Below are positions 5,881 through 5,888 of a stretch of 5,888 nucleotides of DNA, in pieces (the stretch's first letter is position 1; every line of letters begins with the position of its first letter). Source of the stretch: Actinomycetota bacterium. GTDB lineage: Bacteria; Actinomycetota; Acidimicrobiia; IMCC26256; BP-133. Location: positions 1 to 5,888 of the forward strand of contig JAUZEX010000128.1 in the NCBI GenBank assembly GCA_030838815.1, written 5' to 3'. A model generated the notes under the pieces. The model did no database searches. It worked only from the letters and a program-made list of their open reading frames with translations, and was not told the origin of the DNA. The position numbers and the translations under genes are program-made.

Positions 5881-5888
5881 CGTCTGAG

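Overview
The window is a GC-rich (about 70% by eye), densely coding piece of what looks like an actinobacterial chromosome. An Acidimicrobiia- or Mycobacteriales-like source is an inference from three things: the strong G/C third-position bias, the FadD/SDR/ALDH/P450 catabolic content with a P450 of the CYP124/125/142 style, and the secreted cell-wall amidase. No mobile element, CRISPR array, tRNA or rRNA is visible. Left to right there are five full-length genes and one 5'-truncated gene, plus a seven-codon mini-ORF.

Positions 1-4052 (+ strand) hold a tight operon: the C-terminal part of an acyl-CoA synthetase, a short-chain dehydrogenase of the 3alpha-hydroxysteroid dehydrogenase/carbonyl reductase type, an aldehyde dehydrogenase, a seven-codon mini-ORF and a cytochrome P450. 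Every junction is a four-base ATGA stop/start overlap, which implies translational coupling and a fixed ratio of products. Read against gene order, the enzymes make a plausible oxidation line: P450 hydroxylation, alcohol to ketone or aldehyde (SDR), aldehyde to acid (ALDH), acid to acyl-CoA (ligase). Such a line would feed a hydrophobic substrate such as a sterol side chain, terpenoid or branched alkane into beta-oxidation. The substrate cannot be read from the sequence, and no ferredoxin or reductase partner for the P450 lies in the window.

Positions 4053-4147 are a short intergenic spacer with a weak hairpin and a Shine-Dalgarno site. Next comes a secreted, probably lipid-anchored N-acetylmuramoyl-L-alanine amidase (4148-5137, + strand) with all expected zinc and catalytic residues.

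A convergent gene on the - strand (5164-5733) encodes a membrane-anchored J-domain protein. It has a cytoplasmic N-terminal J domain with HPD motif, an acidic linker, one transmembrane helix and a short outer domain with two cysteines. The last 155 bases are non-coding as far as can be seen. They carry a possible leaderless promoter for the J-protein, a GACGGC tandem repeat, a 10-bp palindrome and, at the very edge, a GGAGG site that may serve a divergent gene starting just outside the window.
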